Below are positions 16,700-25,438 of a stretch of 64,000 nt of DNA, one piece after another; position 1 is the stretch's first letter; the number at the start of each line of letters is the position of its first letter. A program made the translations under genes and the position numbers. The stretch comes from Caballeronia fortuita (GTDB lineage Bacteria > Pseudomonadota > Gammaproteobacteria > Burkholderiales > Burkholderiaceae). The notes beneath the pieces were generated by a model. It searched no databases. It saw only the letters and a list, made by a program, of their open reading frames with translations, and was not told the origin of the DNA. The stretch covers positions 184,944 through 248,943 of the forward strand of contig NZ_FCNX02000012.1 of assembly GCF_001544835.2 (NCBI RefSeq). The letters run 5' to 3'.

Positions 16700-16990
16700 T
16701 TACGCGGCTAAGCGCTGCCCGCGCGGTCGCTCACGTACAGCGCGCTTCTCATTGCGAACTGCGCGTAGATGCGACTGCAAGCGCTCGCAGACATCTTTCC
16801 TGCGCACAGGATTAAGAGGATCGCAAAGACGTATGGTCAGCGTCGCCGCTTGCATATGCGGCCGCATCGAAAGGTCTGGTTCGGGTGCTTCCCATAGCAC
16901 CACGGTATGCGTGCCATCCGAGACCTGCACGACCTGAAAGGCCGCGAGGTCGATCTTGCTGAGCTCGTGAGGTTCGATCGAGTGATGCAT
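16700..16990 (-). CDS. Hypothetical protein, 96 aa
   Basis: Not recognised. From the ATG at 16990 the protein reads MHHSIEPHELSKIDLAAFQ, then VVQVSDGTHTVVLWEAPE, with a basic arginine-rich C-terminus. The frame stays open to 17074, so the start is uncertain. There is no membrane segment or known motif. It lies on the same strand as, and about 200 bp downstream of, the ligD remnant. Confidence 0.4.
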   Translation of the reverse strand: MHHSIEPHELSKIDLAAFQVVQVSDGTHTVVLWEAPEPDLSMRPHMQAATLTIRLCDPLNPVRRKDVCERLQSHLRAVRNEKRAVRERPRGQRLAA

Positions 16991-17196
16991 GATGTCACCG
17001 GGGATCAGTTCTCCATGTACCGTCACATCATGCAAACAGCGTGCCGGTTGACTTTCGGCGAGACCTACAGACACCGCGGTTTGAGCGTGTAATTTTCAGT
17101 ATGGCATCAATGAAATTACGACACTCCGCTGGATCCACCAAGGTGCCGCGGTGCTCGACAATTGCGGCAGGCGGCAGGAAGTCTGACGCTGGGCTG

Positions 17197-18537
17197 TCAG
17201 CGCAAGCCGACCGCCCTTCGCATCGCAACCGTAATGCCTTGCCGCGTGCGGTGGAAGCCGTCCCATGGATCGGCCCTTAGCGAATGCATGCGCCGCGCGG
17301 CCGTTTTGATAGTCCACTGATCGGCGCGGCCGATGTCCTTTAGCTCGTCCCACGCGATGAGCATCGACACGCCCATGCCTGAGCGCGCGCGTGCCGAGTA
17401 CGCCGCGACCGTGCTCGCCCCTTTGCTGTTGCGCAGGTAGTCGATGAAGATTGTCTTCACCCGGTTCTTGGGTCCGAGGACCGCCGAGAACCGCTCGGGC
17501 ATGAGCCGCGCCATGTAGCGCGCGACCGCGTGCGAGAAGTCTTTGACTTCATCCCACTGCTGCCGGCGCGTGAGCGGCACAACGATATGGAAGCCCTTGC
17601 CGCCGCTCGTCTAAATGAAGCTTTTGAGTCCGATCTCGTCTAGCAGCACCTTTGATAGTGTCGCCGCATCGACCATCATTTGCCATGACAGCTCCGGGTC
17701 GGGGTCAAGGTCGAGGATGAAGCGGTCGGGATGATCAAGGTCGGGCTGCACGGCGTTCCAGCTATGCAATTCGACCACGTTCATCTGGGCGAGGCCGATG
17801 AGCGCTTCGTGATGGTCGACGACTAGCAGCGGCGGGTGGCCGGGGTGCATCTCAACGGGCAGTCGCGTGATGCCAGGGATCTTTGAGCGCTCCTCGTGCT
17901 TCTGGAAAAACAGCTCGCCGTGGATGCCTTCCGGCGCGCGTACCAGCGACACCGGCCGCTCTTTCAGGTACGGCAACGCGAACTCCGCGATCTCGTCGTA
18001 GTAACGCACCAGATCGATTTTCTTCAGGCGTGTCACGTCGTCGATGATGCGCTCGGCGTTGGACACTTTCACGCCAGCGATGACTAGCGTTCCCGCCCGG
18101 CCCGGTGACGCGCGCGTGGTTCCCTTCGCTTGGGGCAGGCTCTCCGGCTCGTCCACATCGACGACTGTTTCTTCTGTCACGGCCGTGGCGGGCTTGTCGT
18201 CGCGCATGCCTTGGAAAACGGGGTGACGAACTTCGCCCGAGGGCGTCCATTCAAGGAAAGACGCTTCAACGACGAGTTCGGGGGCTAGCCAAACGAAGTC
18301 GCGATCCTTTTCGCATGGGAGCGGGTTGTAAAAAGGAGGATCGTCGCGAAGGAGCTTCGCCGCCTTCTTCTCTAACTCAGCTAGCGGGCGCGGCTTTAGT
18401 TCTACCTTCACAGTTCCGGCGAAACGCAAACTGCCGTCTCGCTCGTCCACGCCGAGCATGAGCGATCGCATCCCGCTTTTCGCGCCCGCGAGCCTCGTCT
18501 AGCCGCCCACGACAAATTCTTGCCGCTGATTGCACTT
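17197..18537 (-). pseudogene. ligD: DNA ligase D, 3' part (end of ligase plus polymerase domain), disrupted
   Basis: Read from 18537 downwards, this continues the ligase OB region (KCNQRQEFVVGG, then a TAG, then SGMRSLMLGVDERDG). The LigD polymerase/primase domain follows: TRLKKIDLVRYYDEIAEF, FILDLDPD carrying the metal-binding Asp pair, and IAWDELKDI near the end. Two in-frame TAG codons break it, at 18499-18501 (where the family has Tyr in GGYT) and 17611-17613 (where a Lys is expected before TSGGKG). The 5' part lies at 28380-28988 beyond a 9.84-kb insertion. The whole gene is dead in this copy. Confidence 0.92.
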
Positions 18538-18546
18538 TAGTTTTTG
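18531..18546 (+). repeat. Left imperfect direct repeat at the island insertion site
   Basis: TGCACTTTAGTTTTTG aligns without gaps to TGCTCATAAGAGCTTG at 28371-28386, with 10 of 16 bases identical. It covers the point where ligD coding sequence stops. GInt islands are described as integrating site-specifically between imperfect direct repeats. Confidence 0.7.
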
Positions 18547-18674
18547 TGGGCGTTTTCAAGAAGATGTAATTAGTGAGCCCTACGATGAGTGTCCGCGAGC
18601 TTCTCTGCTCTTTACATCTTTTTTTTGCGATCCATTGCCTGCAGCGATCGAGGCATTTCGGGGAATGTCAATAA

Positions 18675-19949
18675 ATGGCGGAACACTACAAGGTCAAGGT
18701 TGCCGTTTTCGTGTCCGGCGAGCGGTTCCCGATTCTCGTAAATGTCGGCACTGGGGTTCCATTGTTCGATCCGACCGTCTTCACCCTTTCTCAAATCCGC
18801 GCTCGTAATCGGGCGAGCGCCACGATGGAGGTAGTGCTGCGCGCATTGGTGGTTTTGCAGCTGTTCTGTGATCAGCATCAAATTGACTTGACTGACCGCA
18901 TGCGAGCTGGAAGATTGCTCGAATTGGGTGAGCTCGATGCATTGGTGCGACTGTGTCGTCTTCCGATGAGCGCCATCGTGGCGCGGGGCGACGCGAACTC
19001 AACTGGCCTCCGTCGTGCACCAGTTTCCCTTGAGGGATACCGGGCTCGTGCAAAGAATGTCATCGAGGAAGTTGCGAGTGACTTCGCAGGTGTCCGCATA
19101 AGGTATATCCGGAACTTCATTGAATGGCTGACTGACAGACATCTTCTCACCATGGATGTACAGCATCCGACGCGGGCGACCCTTTTCGACGTTAAGAAGC
19201 TCGTCGTTTCCGGACTCACGGCGCGAATCCCAAGTGCAAAGGGGCGCAACAACGCTCGAAGACGGGCGGCGCTAGATGAATCGACCCAGGAGCGGCTTTG
19301 GAATGTTATCGACGTTCGCTCGACCGAAAATCCTTGGGAAGGCCGGCACGCGAAGATTCGCAATGAACTCATCGTGCGATGGTTCATGGGTCTCGGCATT
19401 CGTCGCGGAGAGCTTCTGGGTGTCAAGGTTAGCGATGTGAACATAAGAACGGGAGAAGTGTTCATCGCTCGCCGGGCAGACGATTCTATCGACCCACGCC
19501 CCTACCAGCCCAATACAAAGACACACGACCGCACTCTGCCCATCAACAATGATTTGGCGCAGCGAACGCTTCAATACATTGTCGGGGAGCGGCGGCGCTA
19601 TCCAGCCGCTCGTAAGCATCCGTTCCTGTTCGTAGCGAACGGCGGGGCGCCTCTCTCTTTGCGCGGGCTGAACGAAATATTCATTGCGCTCAGGCAGAGG
19701 CACTCCGACCTTCCAGCCATCCATCCGCACATTCTTCGCCACACTAACAACTACAACTTCTCGAAGCTTTCGGACGAACGGGGCATGGATCCTGAAGTCG
19801 AGAAGAAAATCCGCTCTCAGATGATGGGATGGTCGGAGACGTCCGGCACGGCCGAACGCTATACCCGGCGTGAAACCGAGCGCAAGGCGCGCGACGCCTC
19901 GCTGCAACTGCAGGACAGGATGGTGAAACCTATCAATGAACCACAATAA
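18675..19949 (+). CDS. ginA: Tyrosine recombinase, first gene of the gin operon (GinA-like)
   Basis: A 424-residue integrase-family protein. The catalytic domain is in the C-terminal half: box I arginine in GLGIRRGELLG (about residue 242), the HxxR motif in HPHILRHTNN (about 351-354), and the nucleophile tyrosine in ERYTRRE (about 395). The N-terminal half is a helical arm/core-binding region. As first gene of a four-gene operon in which all downstream starts overlap upstream stops, it matches GinA of GInt islands, where all four Gin proteins are needed for integration and excision. The assignment rests on operon layout and size, not on a database match. Confidence 0.85.
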   Translation: MAEHYKVKVAVFVSGERFPILVNVGTGVPLFDPTVFTLSQIRARNRASATMEVVLRALVVLQLFCDQHQIDLTDRMRAGRLLELGELDALVRLCRLPMSAIVARGDANSTGLRRAPVSLEGYRARAKNVIEEVASDFAGVRIRYIRNFIEWLTDRHLLTMDVQHPTRATLFDVKKLVVSGLTARIPSAKGRNNARRRAALDESTQERLWNVIDVRSTENPWEGRHAKIRNELIVRWFMGLGIRRGELLGVKVSDVNIRTGEVFIARRADDSIDPRPYQPNTKTHDRTLPINNDLAQRTLQYIVGERRRYPAARKHPFLFVANGGAPLSLRGLNEIFIALRQRHSDLPAIHPHILRHTNNYNFSKLSDERGMDPEVEKKIRSQMMGWSETSGTAERYTRRETERKARDASLQLQDRMVKPINEPQ

Positions 19950-21492
19950 CCTCAGCAACATGCCCGTTGCCGCACGATACATCGGCATCCTCCCGGCCGT
20001 CGTGACGGCCAAGCAAGGATACCGGTTCGACCCGCACCAGGACACCTGGGTCCTTCGGGAACTGACGCACGAGGTCTGGCTGCGGTTCAACAAGATGCCT
20101 CCTCTCCGAAGCGACTTCAAGACCGCACTCAAGACGGTTCTCGTTTGGTACGCAGAAAATCATTCGATTGGGTACGTGAAGAGTCAGTACAACTGCATTC
20201 GGCACCTGCTTCTGCATAAGGCGACGATTAACGGGACGCCCAACGCCGAAATATCGAGCGTCGATATTCTGAATTACAGGGCTCACATTGGAAAAGCCGG
20301 TGAGTGGCGTCTGGCCTCCGTGTCAGGGTTCCTCAGACGGTGGTACGGACTCGGATATCCGGGGATAACGAACGATGCGGTCGTGCTACTGAATCAGCTT
20401 CGACTCAAGGGCGCAACAAGTGGCGTCGCGGTGGCGACGATGGATCCGATAAGAGGGCCGTTCACAGCGCTCGAGCATGAGGCGCTCCAGTACGCATTGA
20501 ACGCGGCATACGCTCGGAACGAAGTTACGCTCCACGAATACATACTTTCTTGGATGTTTCTCGCCCTTGGGATGCGACCGACCCAGTATGCACGCTTGAA
20601 GGTGTGCGACGTCGTGCGATTGCACTCGAAGGATGGGTCTTCCTCCTACTCGGTGAGAATGCCTCGCGCAAAGCAAAAAGGAGTCAGCAACGCGCGCAGC
20701 CAGTTCACGGACCGCTTACTCACCCCCCAGATTGGCGGGCTGGTTTTTGAATTCGCCCGCCAGATCGAGTCACGGTTCACCGGAATTATTGACGACCCGA
20801 CTCAGGCCCCGCTCTTTTTCGACGAACAGTTTGCACCTCGGGCAAATGCCGACCTCTACCACTTGCAGGCGGATGACGTGGGGAGAAGGCTCACTGCGAT
20901 CATGAGACGGCTGACCGTCATTTCCGAACGTACGGGAGAGCCTCTCAAGATCCACGCGAAGAGGTTCCGGTCAACGATTGGAACCCGAGCCGCCGAAGAG
21001 GGTCACGGCGAGCTGGTGATAGCCGAACTGCTGGACCATTCCAACACCGCGAACGTTGGCGTGTACGTGCGCTCAACACCTGCAATCGTCGAGCGTATCG
21101 ATCGTTCGCTCGCCATGCAACTCGCGCCGCTTGCGCAAGCGTTCTCGGGCAAGCTCATCAACGGCCCGTCAGAGGCATCACGGCTTGGAAGTGAGGCAAG
21201 CCAAATCCGGGCGCCAGCGATTGTCGGGAACTTCGACGCAATGTCGAGTTGCGGCAAAGATGGATTCTGCGGTTTCCTCAAGCCGATTGCATGTTATGGC
21301 TGCACCAGCTTCGAGCCATGGCTGGACGGACCACACGAGCAGGTTCTCACTCACCTAATCGCCGAACGAGAGCGGTTGATGGATGAGGGCGACGCGCGCA
21401 TTGCAGCGATCAACGACAGAGCCATCCTTGCGGTCGCTGAGGTCATCCGGCGCTGCGAGGCAGCGCGTGCGGGGAGCTCATTCCGTGGCTGA
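19936..21492 (+). CDS. ginB: Tyrosine recombinase, second gene of the gin operon (GinB-like)
   Basis: A 518-residue integrase-like protein whose ATG overlaps the end of ginA by 14 bases. The catalytic region shows box I in GMRPTQYARLKV (about residue 214), a box II variant HAKRFRSTIGT in which Lys replaces the usual His of HxxR (about 340), and a candidate nucleophile in VGVYVRS (about 376). After the catalytic domain comes a cysteine group (SSCGKDGFCGFLKPIACYGC, about residues 436-455) that could bind zinc. Such C-terminal Cys clusters are common in multi-recombinase elements related to Tn554. Confidence 0.82.
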   Translation: MNHNNLSNMPVAARYIGILPAVVTAKQGYRFDPHQDTWVLRELTHEVWLRFNKMPPLRSDFKTALKTVLVWYAENHSIGYVKSQYNCIRHLLLHKATINGTPNAEISSVDILNYRAHIGKAGEWRLASVSGFLRRWYGLGYPGITNDAVVLLNQLRLKGATSGVAVATMDPIRGPFTALEHEALQYALNAAYARNEVTLHEYILSWMFLALGMRPTQYARLKVCDVVRLHSKDGSSSYSVRMPRAKQKGVSNARSQFTDRLLTPQIGGLVFEFARQIESRFTGIIDDPTQAPLFFDEQFAPRANADLYHLQADDVGRRLTAIMRRLTVISERTGEPLKIHAKRFRSTIGTRAAEEGHGELVIAELLDHSNTANVGVYVRSTPAIVERIDRSLAMQLAPLAQAFSGKLINGPSEASRLGSEASQIRAPAIVGNFDAMSSCGKDGFCGFLKPIACYGCTSFEPWLDGPHEQVLTHLIAERERLMDEGDARIAAINDRAILAVAEVIRRCEAARAGSSFRG

Positions 21493-23521
21493 CATTGTTA
21501 CTTTCGTGCCGCAGTCTCATTTGGACGCTCAGGCCAACATGGCCGGCTTCATTGAGTTGTGTCGAACAAAGCTCACCTCGTTCGGCGCGTCACTTGTCTT
21601 CGATGCCGACCGCTGGGAGGTGTCAGAACATATCCAACGCAAGGGAAGGCACAACGCCCTGGGGCTGGTGTTCAGTAAGCAAGCAACGTCGCGCAAAAGG
21701 CAGTCCAGTATGATGGACGAACCGTTCCGCTCGTTCGCAAAATCATATATCCGCTACCAGCATGGCATGCGGCCAACAATCAGTTTGACAAACCGCATGA
21801 CTGCGCTACGTGCACTCGAAGCGGCGCTGCTCGAAGCTGGAACGGCAGACGCCGTGTGGACGGACGCCCACGCTTTAAATCGCGCGGCTCAGTTGCTCGC
21901 GGAGCGACTCGCACCCAGCAGTGCTTACGTTGGGGCGAACCAACTGGAAATGATCGCCGAATTCTTGTGCGATAACCGCCTAATGGCGGTGCCGACGCGG
22001 TGGGTCAATCCGTTGCTGGCACCCCACGATTATCGGACACGAACAGGAAAGTCGGCGGATGAGCGCCAGGCGGCAAAAATGCCAAGTCAAGCGGCACTTG
22101 ACGCGCTGCCTAAGGTGTTCCTTATGGCGACAATTTCGATCGATGTCATGGTGTCGTCAATCACCGCGTTTCTCTGCGCGGCGCCGGACCGCATCAGCGA
22201 AATACTTTGCCTCCCGTACGATTGCGAAGTCGAGCAGAAAAGCGATCGCTCGAATGAAGGCGACTATGGCGTGAGATGGTGGCCCGTCAAGGGAGCTGCA
22301 CCGATGGTGAAATGGATTATTCCCGCGATGGCCTCCGTCGTCAAAGAGGCAGTCGGCAAGATCCGCCGGCTTACCGACGAGGCGCGTGAGATCGCTCGCT
22401 GGTACGAGCAAAACCCGGCACGGCTTTACTTGGCTCCAGGAATGGAGCATCTACGTGTCAAAGAATGGCTGAGTTTAGATGAGATCGAAGCGATAGTTTT
22501 CGCTGAGCCCGTATCCCCGGAATTACCAGTCAGATGGTGCAGCAAGAATGGTGTCCTCAGGGAGCATCGCGGGAGAAGAGCATACGCGCGGTTCGCCGAC
22601 GTGGAAGCGGCCGTCCTGCGACAACTGCCGCCGGGATTCCCCGTCGCTGACAGGACAACGGGACTCAAGTACAGCGACGCACTTTTCGTGACACAGCGCA
22701 ATGCGCTGCATCGTTCCAAACCTCGGTTCCGCTGTGTCATCGAACCTGTGCGGTACAACCAGATCCGTCTTCGGCTGGGTGCTCCTTCTATACCCAGCCG
22801 CTACTCCATCTTCGAACGCTGTGGCTTTGCCGAGCCGAACGGGGAGCCGATTCGTATCAAGACTCATCAGTTCCGCCACTACCTGAACACACTGGCGCAA
22901 GCAGGTGGGCTGAGCCAACTTGACATTACCAAGTGGTCCGGTCGCAAGGAAGTGCGGCAAAATCGGTACTACGACCATGAGACATCCAATGCCGTAGTCG
23001 CGCGCATTCGGGCTGCAGTCGGCGACAACACGCGCTTCTTCGGTCCATTGGCGACGGGGCCGCGCGCGGAACTCATCACGCGGGACGAATTTGCACGACT
23101 GAAGGTTCCGACAGCGCACACCACGGACTTCGGATATTGCGTTCACGATTATGTGATGTCGCCGTGCGAGATGCACCGCGACTGCCTGAACTGCAGCGAA
23201 CAAGTTTGCGTGAAAGGCGGGGCAGAGAAGGAGAAACGCGTCCGCCAGGCTCATTCTGAGGCCACGCAGCTGCTGTCGATGGCGGAGCAGGCCGAAGCCG
23301 ATGGGGAACTCGGTGCAAACGAATGGGCCGAGCATCACAAGGCTCATCTCGCCCGCGTCAAGGCGCTGCTTGACGTGCTGGATGATCCAGCCGTTCCGCG
23401 GGGTGCAGTCATCCAACTGATGTCGGTAGATACACCGTCTCGGCTAGAGCACGCGGTCCAAGCGCGTGCACTGTTGCCGTCGTCCGTAAATTCATCGACG
23501 CTCGACGGGGCGGCGGCATGA
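21485..23521 (+). CDS. ginC: Large tyrosine recombinase, third gene of the gin operon (GinC-like)
   Basis: The GTG at 21485 is preferred (678 aa) because GGGGAG lies 7 bases upstream and it overlaps the ginB stop by 8 bases; the frame is open from 21383 but that would bury 110 bp inside ginB. The catalytic domain has KTHQFRHYLNT (HxxR, about residue 460), then KWSGRKEVRQNRYYDH with the Tyr near 494. A C-terminal cysteine cluster follows (SPCEMHRDCLNCSEQVC, about residues 559-575), then a helical tail. It is the third of three unequal recombinases, as in GInts and Tn554-like elements. Confidence 0.82.
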   Translation: MADIVTFVPQSHLDAQANMAGFIELCRTKLTSFGASLVFDADRWEVSEHIQRKGRHNALGLVFSKQATSRKRQSSMMDEPFRSFAKSYIRYQHGMRPTISLTNRMTALRALEAALLEAGTADAVWTDAHALNRAAQLLAERLAPSSAYVGANQLEMIAEFLCDNRLMAVPTRWVNPLLAPHDYRTRTGKSADERQAAKMPSQAALDALPKVFLMATISIDVMVSSITAFLCAAPDRISEILCLPYDCEVEQKSDRSNEGDYGVRWWPVKGAAPMVKWIIPAMASVVKEAVGKIRRLTDEAREIARWYEQNPARLYLAPGMEHLRVKEWLSLDEIEAIVFAEPVSPELPVRWCSKNGVLREHRGRRAYARFADVEAAVLRQLPPGFPVADRTTGLKYSDALFVTQRNALHRSKPRFRCVIEPVRYNQIRLRLGAPSIPSRYSIFERCGFAEPNGEPIRIKTHQFRHYLNTLAQAGGLSQLDITKWSGRKEVRQNRYYDHETSNAVVARIRAAVGDNTRFFGPLATGPRAELITRDEFARLKVPTAHTTDFGYCVHDYVMSPCEMHRDCLNCSEQVCVKGGAEKEKRVRQAHSEATQLLSMAEQAEADGELGANEWAEHHKAHLARVKALLDVLDDPAVPRGAVIQLMSVDTPSRLEHAVQARALLPSSVNSSTLDGAAA

Positions 23522-23988
23522 CTCGCATGAGAGAGAAAAACCTTGACGACGATGTCGTTGCCACGATCGTTGGGGTGCTCGAAGGCTGGAGCGGCCGACT
23601 AAGCTGGGAAGCGCTTATCAAGGCGGTTGAGCGGCGCGCAGGTCTTAGCTACACGCGGCAAACGCTTCACCGTCACGAGCGTATCCGCCTGGCCTTTGCG
23701 GTCCGAAAGAAGGTACTGTCGGGTCAAACGGATGAAGGGTCTCGCGAGGCGATGTCGCCGGAGCTTCAGGTCGCCCTAGACCGAATAGCTCGGCTGGAAG
23801 CCGAAAACCTGCGACTCGCGGCCGAGAACAACGCTCTGCTTGAGCAGTTTGCAGTCTGGAGCTATAACGCCCAGACCCGTAACCTGACGAGGGAATTTCT
23901 GAACAAACCCCTCCCTGGTGTGGACCGTGAGCCGAGTGAGCCGCGTGTGTCCAAGAAGCCATCGGCGACAAACGATAAAACACGATGA
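23518..23988 (+). CDS. ginD: Small HTH/coiled-coil recombination accessory protein (GinD-like)
   Basis: A 156-residue basic protein whose ATG overlaps the ginC stop (ATGA). Residues 20-55 look like a helix-turn-helix (WEALIKAVERRAGLSYTRQT). Residues 80-115 form a leucine/alanine coiled coil (IARLEAENLRLAAENNALLE). The tail is proline- and lysine-rich. GInts carry a small putative helix-loop-helix protein in this position that is essential for integration and excision. It also recalls TnpC of Tn554. No catalytic motif is present. Confidence 0.8.
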   Translation: MTRMREKNLDDDVVATIVGVLEGWSGRLSWEALIKAVERRAGLSYTRQTLHRHERIRLAFAVRKKVLSGQTDEGSREAMSPELQVALDRIARLEAENLRLAAENNALLEQFAVWSYNAQTRNLTREFLNKPLPGVDREPSEPRVSKKPSATNDKTR

Positions 23989-24063
23989 AGACGGCGGGAA
24001 TGCCGACTTCACCTTCCCATCAAGGGGACGTCAAGAAAGCATTTTCTGGCGTTCATTCCATAT

Positions 24064-24082
24064 TTCGACTATTATCGAATCA
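24064..24082 (+). promoter_or_regulatory. ArsR operator/promoter, apparently leaderless start
   Basis: A perfect inverted repeat TTCGA-CTATTA-TCGAA spans 24064-24079 and contains TATTAT (24070-24075), a good -10 match. Transcription would then start near 24082, which is the arsR ATG itself. No Shine-Dalgarno precedes that ATG. The dyad is the likely binding site of ArsR, giving arsenite-induced expression. No convincing -35 is visible. Confidence 0.65.
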
Positions 24083-24417
24083 TGGAAACCAACCAGACCA
24101 TTGCCGCTCTGGCGGCGCTCGCGCACGAGTCGCGGCTCGCAGTGTTTCGCGCTCTGGTACAGGCAGGCCCCGAAGGCATGCCCGCAGGCCAGATCGCCAC
24201 GCTGCTGGGTGTTGCGCCGTCGTCCCTTTCCTTCCACCTGAAGGAACTGTCTCATGCGCAGCTCGTCACCAGTCGGCAGGAAGGCCGGTTCGTCTTCTAC
24301 GGCGCGAACTTCGAAACGATGAACGGCCTATTGGCCTATCTCACCGAGAACTGCTGTGGCGGCAACCCCTGTTCGCCGGCATCAGCGTGTTCTCCCTCCC
24401 GGGAGAAGCAGTCATGA
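24082..24417 (+). CDS. arsR: ArsR-family arsenite-responsive repressor
   Basis: A 111-residue winged-helix protein: ALAHESRLAVFRALVQAG, the recognition helix GVAPSSLSFHLKELSHAQL, and the wing region EGRFVFYGANF. A C-terminal cysteine group (ENCCGGNPC, about residues 90-98) gives three thiols for As(III), the C-terminal-site type of ArsR. It would repress the ars operon until arsenite binds. First gene of the cargo operon; its stop overlaps the arsI start (ATGA). No ribosome binding site is seen before the ATG. Confidence 0.95.
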   Translation: METNQTIAALAALAHESRLAVFRALVQAGPEGMPAGQIATLLGVAPSSLSFHLKELSHAQLVTSRQEGRFVFYGANFETMNGLLAYLTENCCGGNPCSPASACSPSREKQS

Positions 24418-24884
24418 AGCGCTTTCACATCCACGTCGCCGTCACGGATCTCACCGCAAGCATCCGCTTCTACTCAGCGTTGTTTGCGGCTGAACCGACG
24501 GTCGTCAAGAACGACTACGCGAAGTGGATGCTCGACGACCCGCGCGTCAATTTCGCGATCTCGCAACGCGGGGCCACGCCGGGCCTGGACCATCTGGGCG
24601 TGCAGGTCGAGAACGAAGCCGAACTGGCTGAGATGCATGATCGCCTTGCAGGCGCGGCTTTGCCTGTCGACACCCAGGTGGATACGGCCTGCTGCTATGC
24701 AAAGTCAAACAAGTACTGGACCGTCGATCCGCAGGGCATCGCATGGGAGTCGTATCACACGCTGAACGGCATCCCGGTATTCGGCGAGTCGCGTCATGCG
24801 CAGAACAGTGCACCTGCTTCTGAAGTTGGAGCGTGCTGCGCTCCGTCGTCGGGCAAACCGGTCGGTGTTCCGGTGAAGTCTTAG
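24414..24884 (+). CDS. arsI: ArsI/CadI-family glyoxalase-fold protein, probable C-As lyase
   Basis: A 156-residue vicinal-oxygen-chelate protein. The Fe(II) ligands expected for ArsI are visible: His at the start (KRFHIHVAV), a His in GLDHLGVQV (about residue 60) and Glu in IAWESYH (about 113). The vicinal thiols that bind methylarsenite are in DTACCYAKSNK (about 94-95). ArsI cleaves the C-As bond of trivalent organoarsenicals such as MAs(III), giving arsenite. CadI of mycobacteria has the same fold, so metal resistance without lyase activity remains possible. A second CC pair (GACCAPSS) lies in the tail. Translationally coupled to arsR. Confidence 0.85.
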   Translation: MKRFHIHVAVTDLTASIRFYSALFAAEPTVVKNDYAKWMLDDPRVNFAISQRGATPGLDHLGVQVENEAELAEMHDRLAGAALPVDTQVDTACCYAKSNKYWTVDPQGIAWESYHTLNGIPVFGESRHAQNSAPASEVGACCAPSSGKPVGVPVKS

Positions 24885-24924
24885 TCGTGCTGCTGAGTCC
24901 GGCGCGCCATTCAATGAGAAACCT

Positions 24925-25416
24925 ATGACGACCAACGTATTGATCCTGTGCACGCACAACTCGGCGCGCAGCGTGCTCGCCGAGGCCATGCTGAATCACC
25001 TCGCCTCGAAGATGGGCAAAAATGTGCGCGCTTTCAGCGCTGGCAGTTCGCCGAGTGGCCGCGTGAATCCGCTCGCTATCGAAGCGCTGACAAAGGCAGG
25101 TATCGACGTCAGCGGCTACCGCAGCAAGAGCTGGGACGAGTTCGCACAGGACGGTGCGCCGCAAATGCGCATCGTCATTACGGTATGCGACAGCGCGGCC
25201 GCCGAAGCGTGTCCGTTCTGGCCGGGTAGTCCGGTCAAGGTGCACTGGGGCTATGCAGATCCGTCAAACGCACCGGGCGATGAAGGCAAGCGTCAGGCGT
25301 TCGATCTGACCCGCCAGGCCATCGGCTATCGAATGCTGCAGTTGCTTGAACTTCCCCTGGACCGTCTGGGCGATGCCGAGCTTCAGCAGGCACTCAACGA
25401 CATCCTGAAAAGCTAA
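24925..25416 (+). CDS. arsC: Arsenate reductase, low-molecular-weight phosphatase type
   Basis: A 163-residue protein with the P-loop CTHNSARS near the N-terminus (nucleophile Cys9), the general-acid Asp in DPSNAPGDE, and further cysteines in VCDSAAAEACPFW that could form the relay disulfide. This family reduces arsenate to arsenite in the cytoplasm using thioredoxin or glutaredoxin. The product is then exported by the Acr3 transporter encoded next. It starts 40 bp after arsI on the same strand. Confidence 0.93.
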   Translation: MTTNVLILCTHNSARSVLAEAMLNHLASKMGKNVRAFSAGSSPSGRVNPLAIEALTKAGIDVSGYRSKSWDEFAQDGAPQMRIVITVCDSAAAEACPFWPGSPVKVHWGYADPSNAPGDEGKRQAFDLTRQAIGYRMLQLLELPLDRLGDAELQQALNDILKS

Positions 25417-25438
25417 CCCCTCTCCATCGAGTTGTCCC

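Noticed and set aside
18675..23988. Reading the recombinase trio as a RIT element or Tn554 itself
   Set aside because: The added small fourth protein, cargo on one side and non-coding tail fit GInt better; RITs lack that layout, and Tn554 carries antibiotic genes and uses a different target. Relationship to Tn554 recombinases is still likely.
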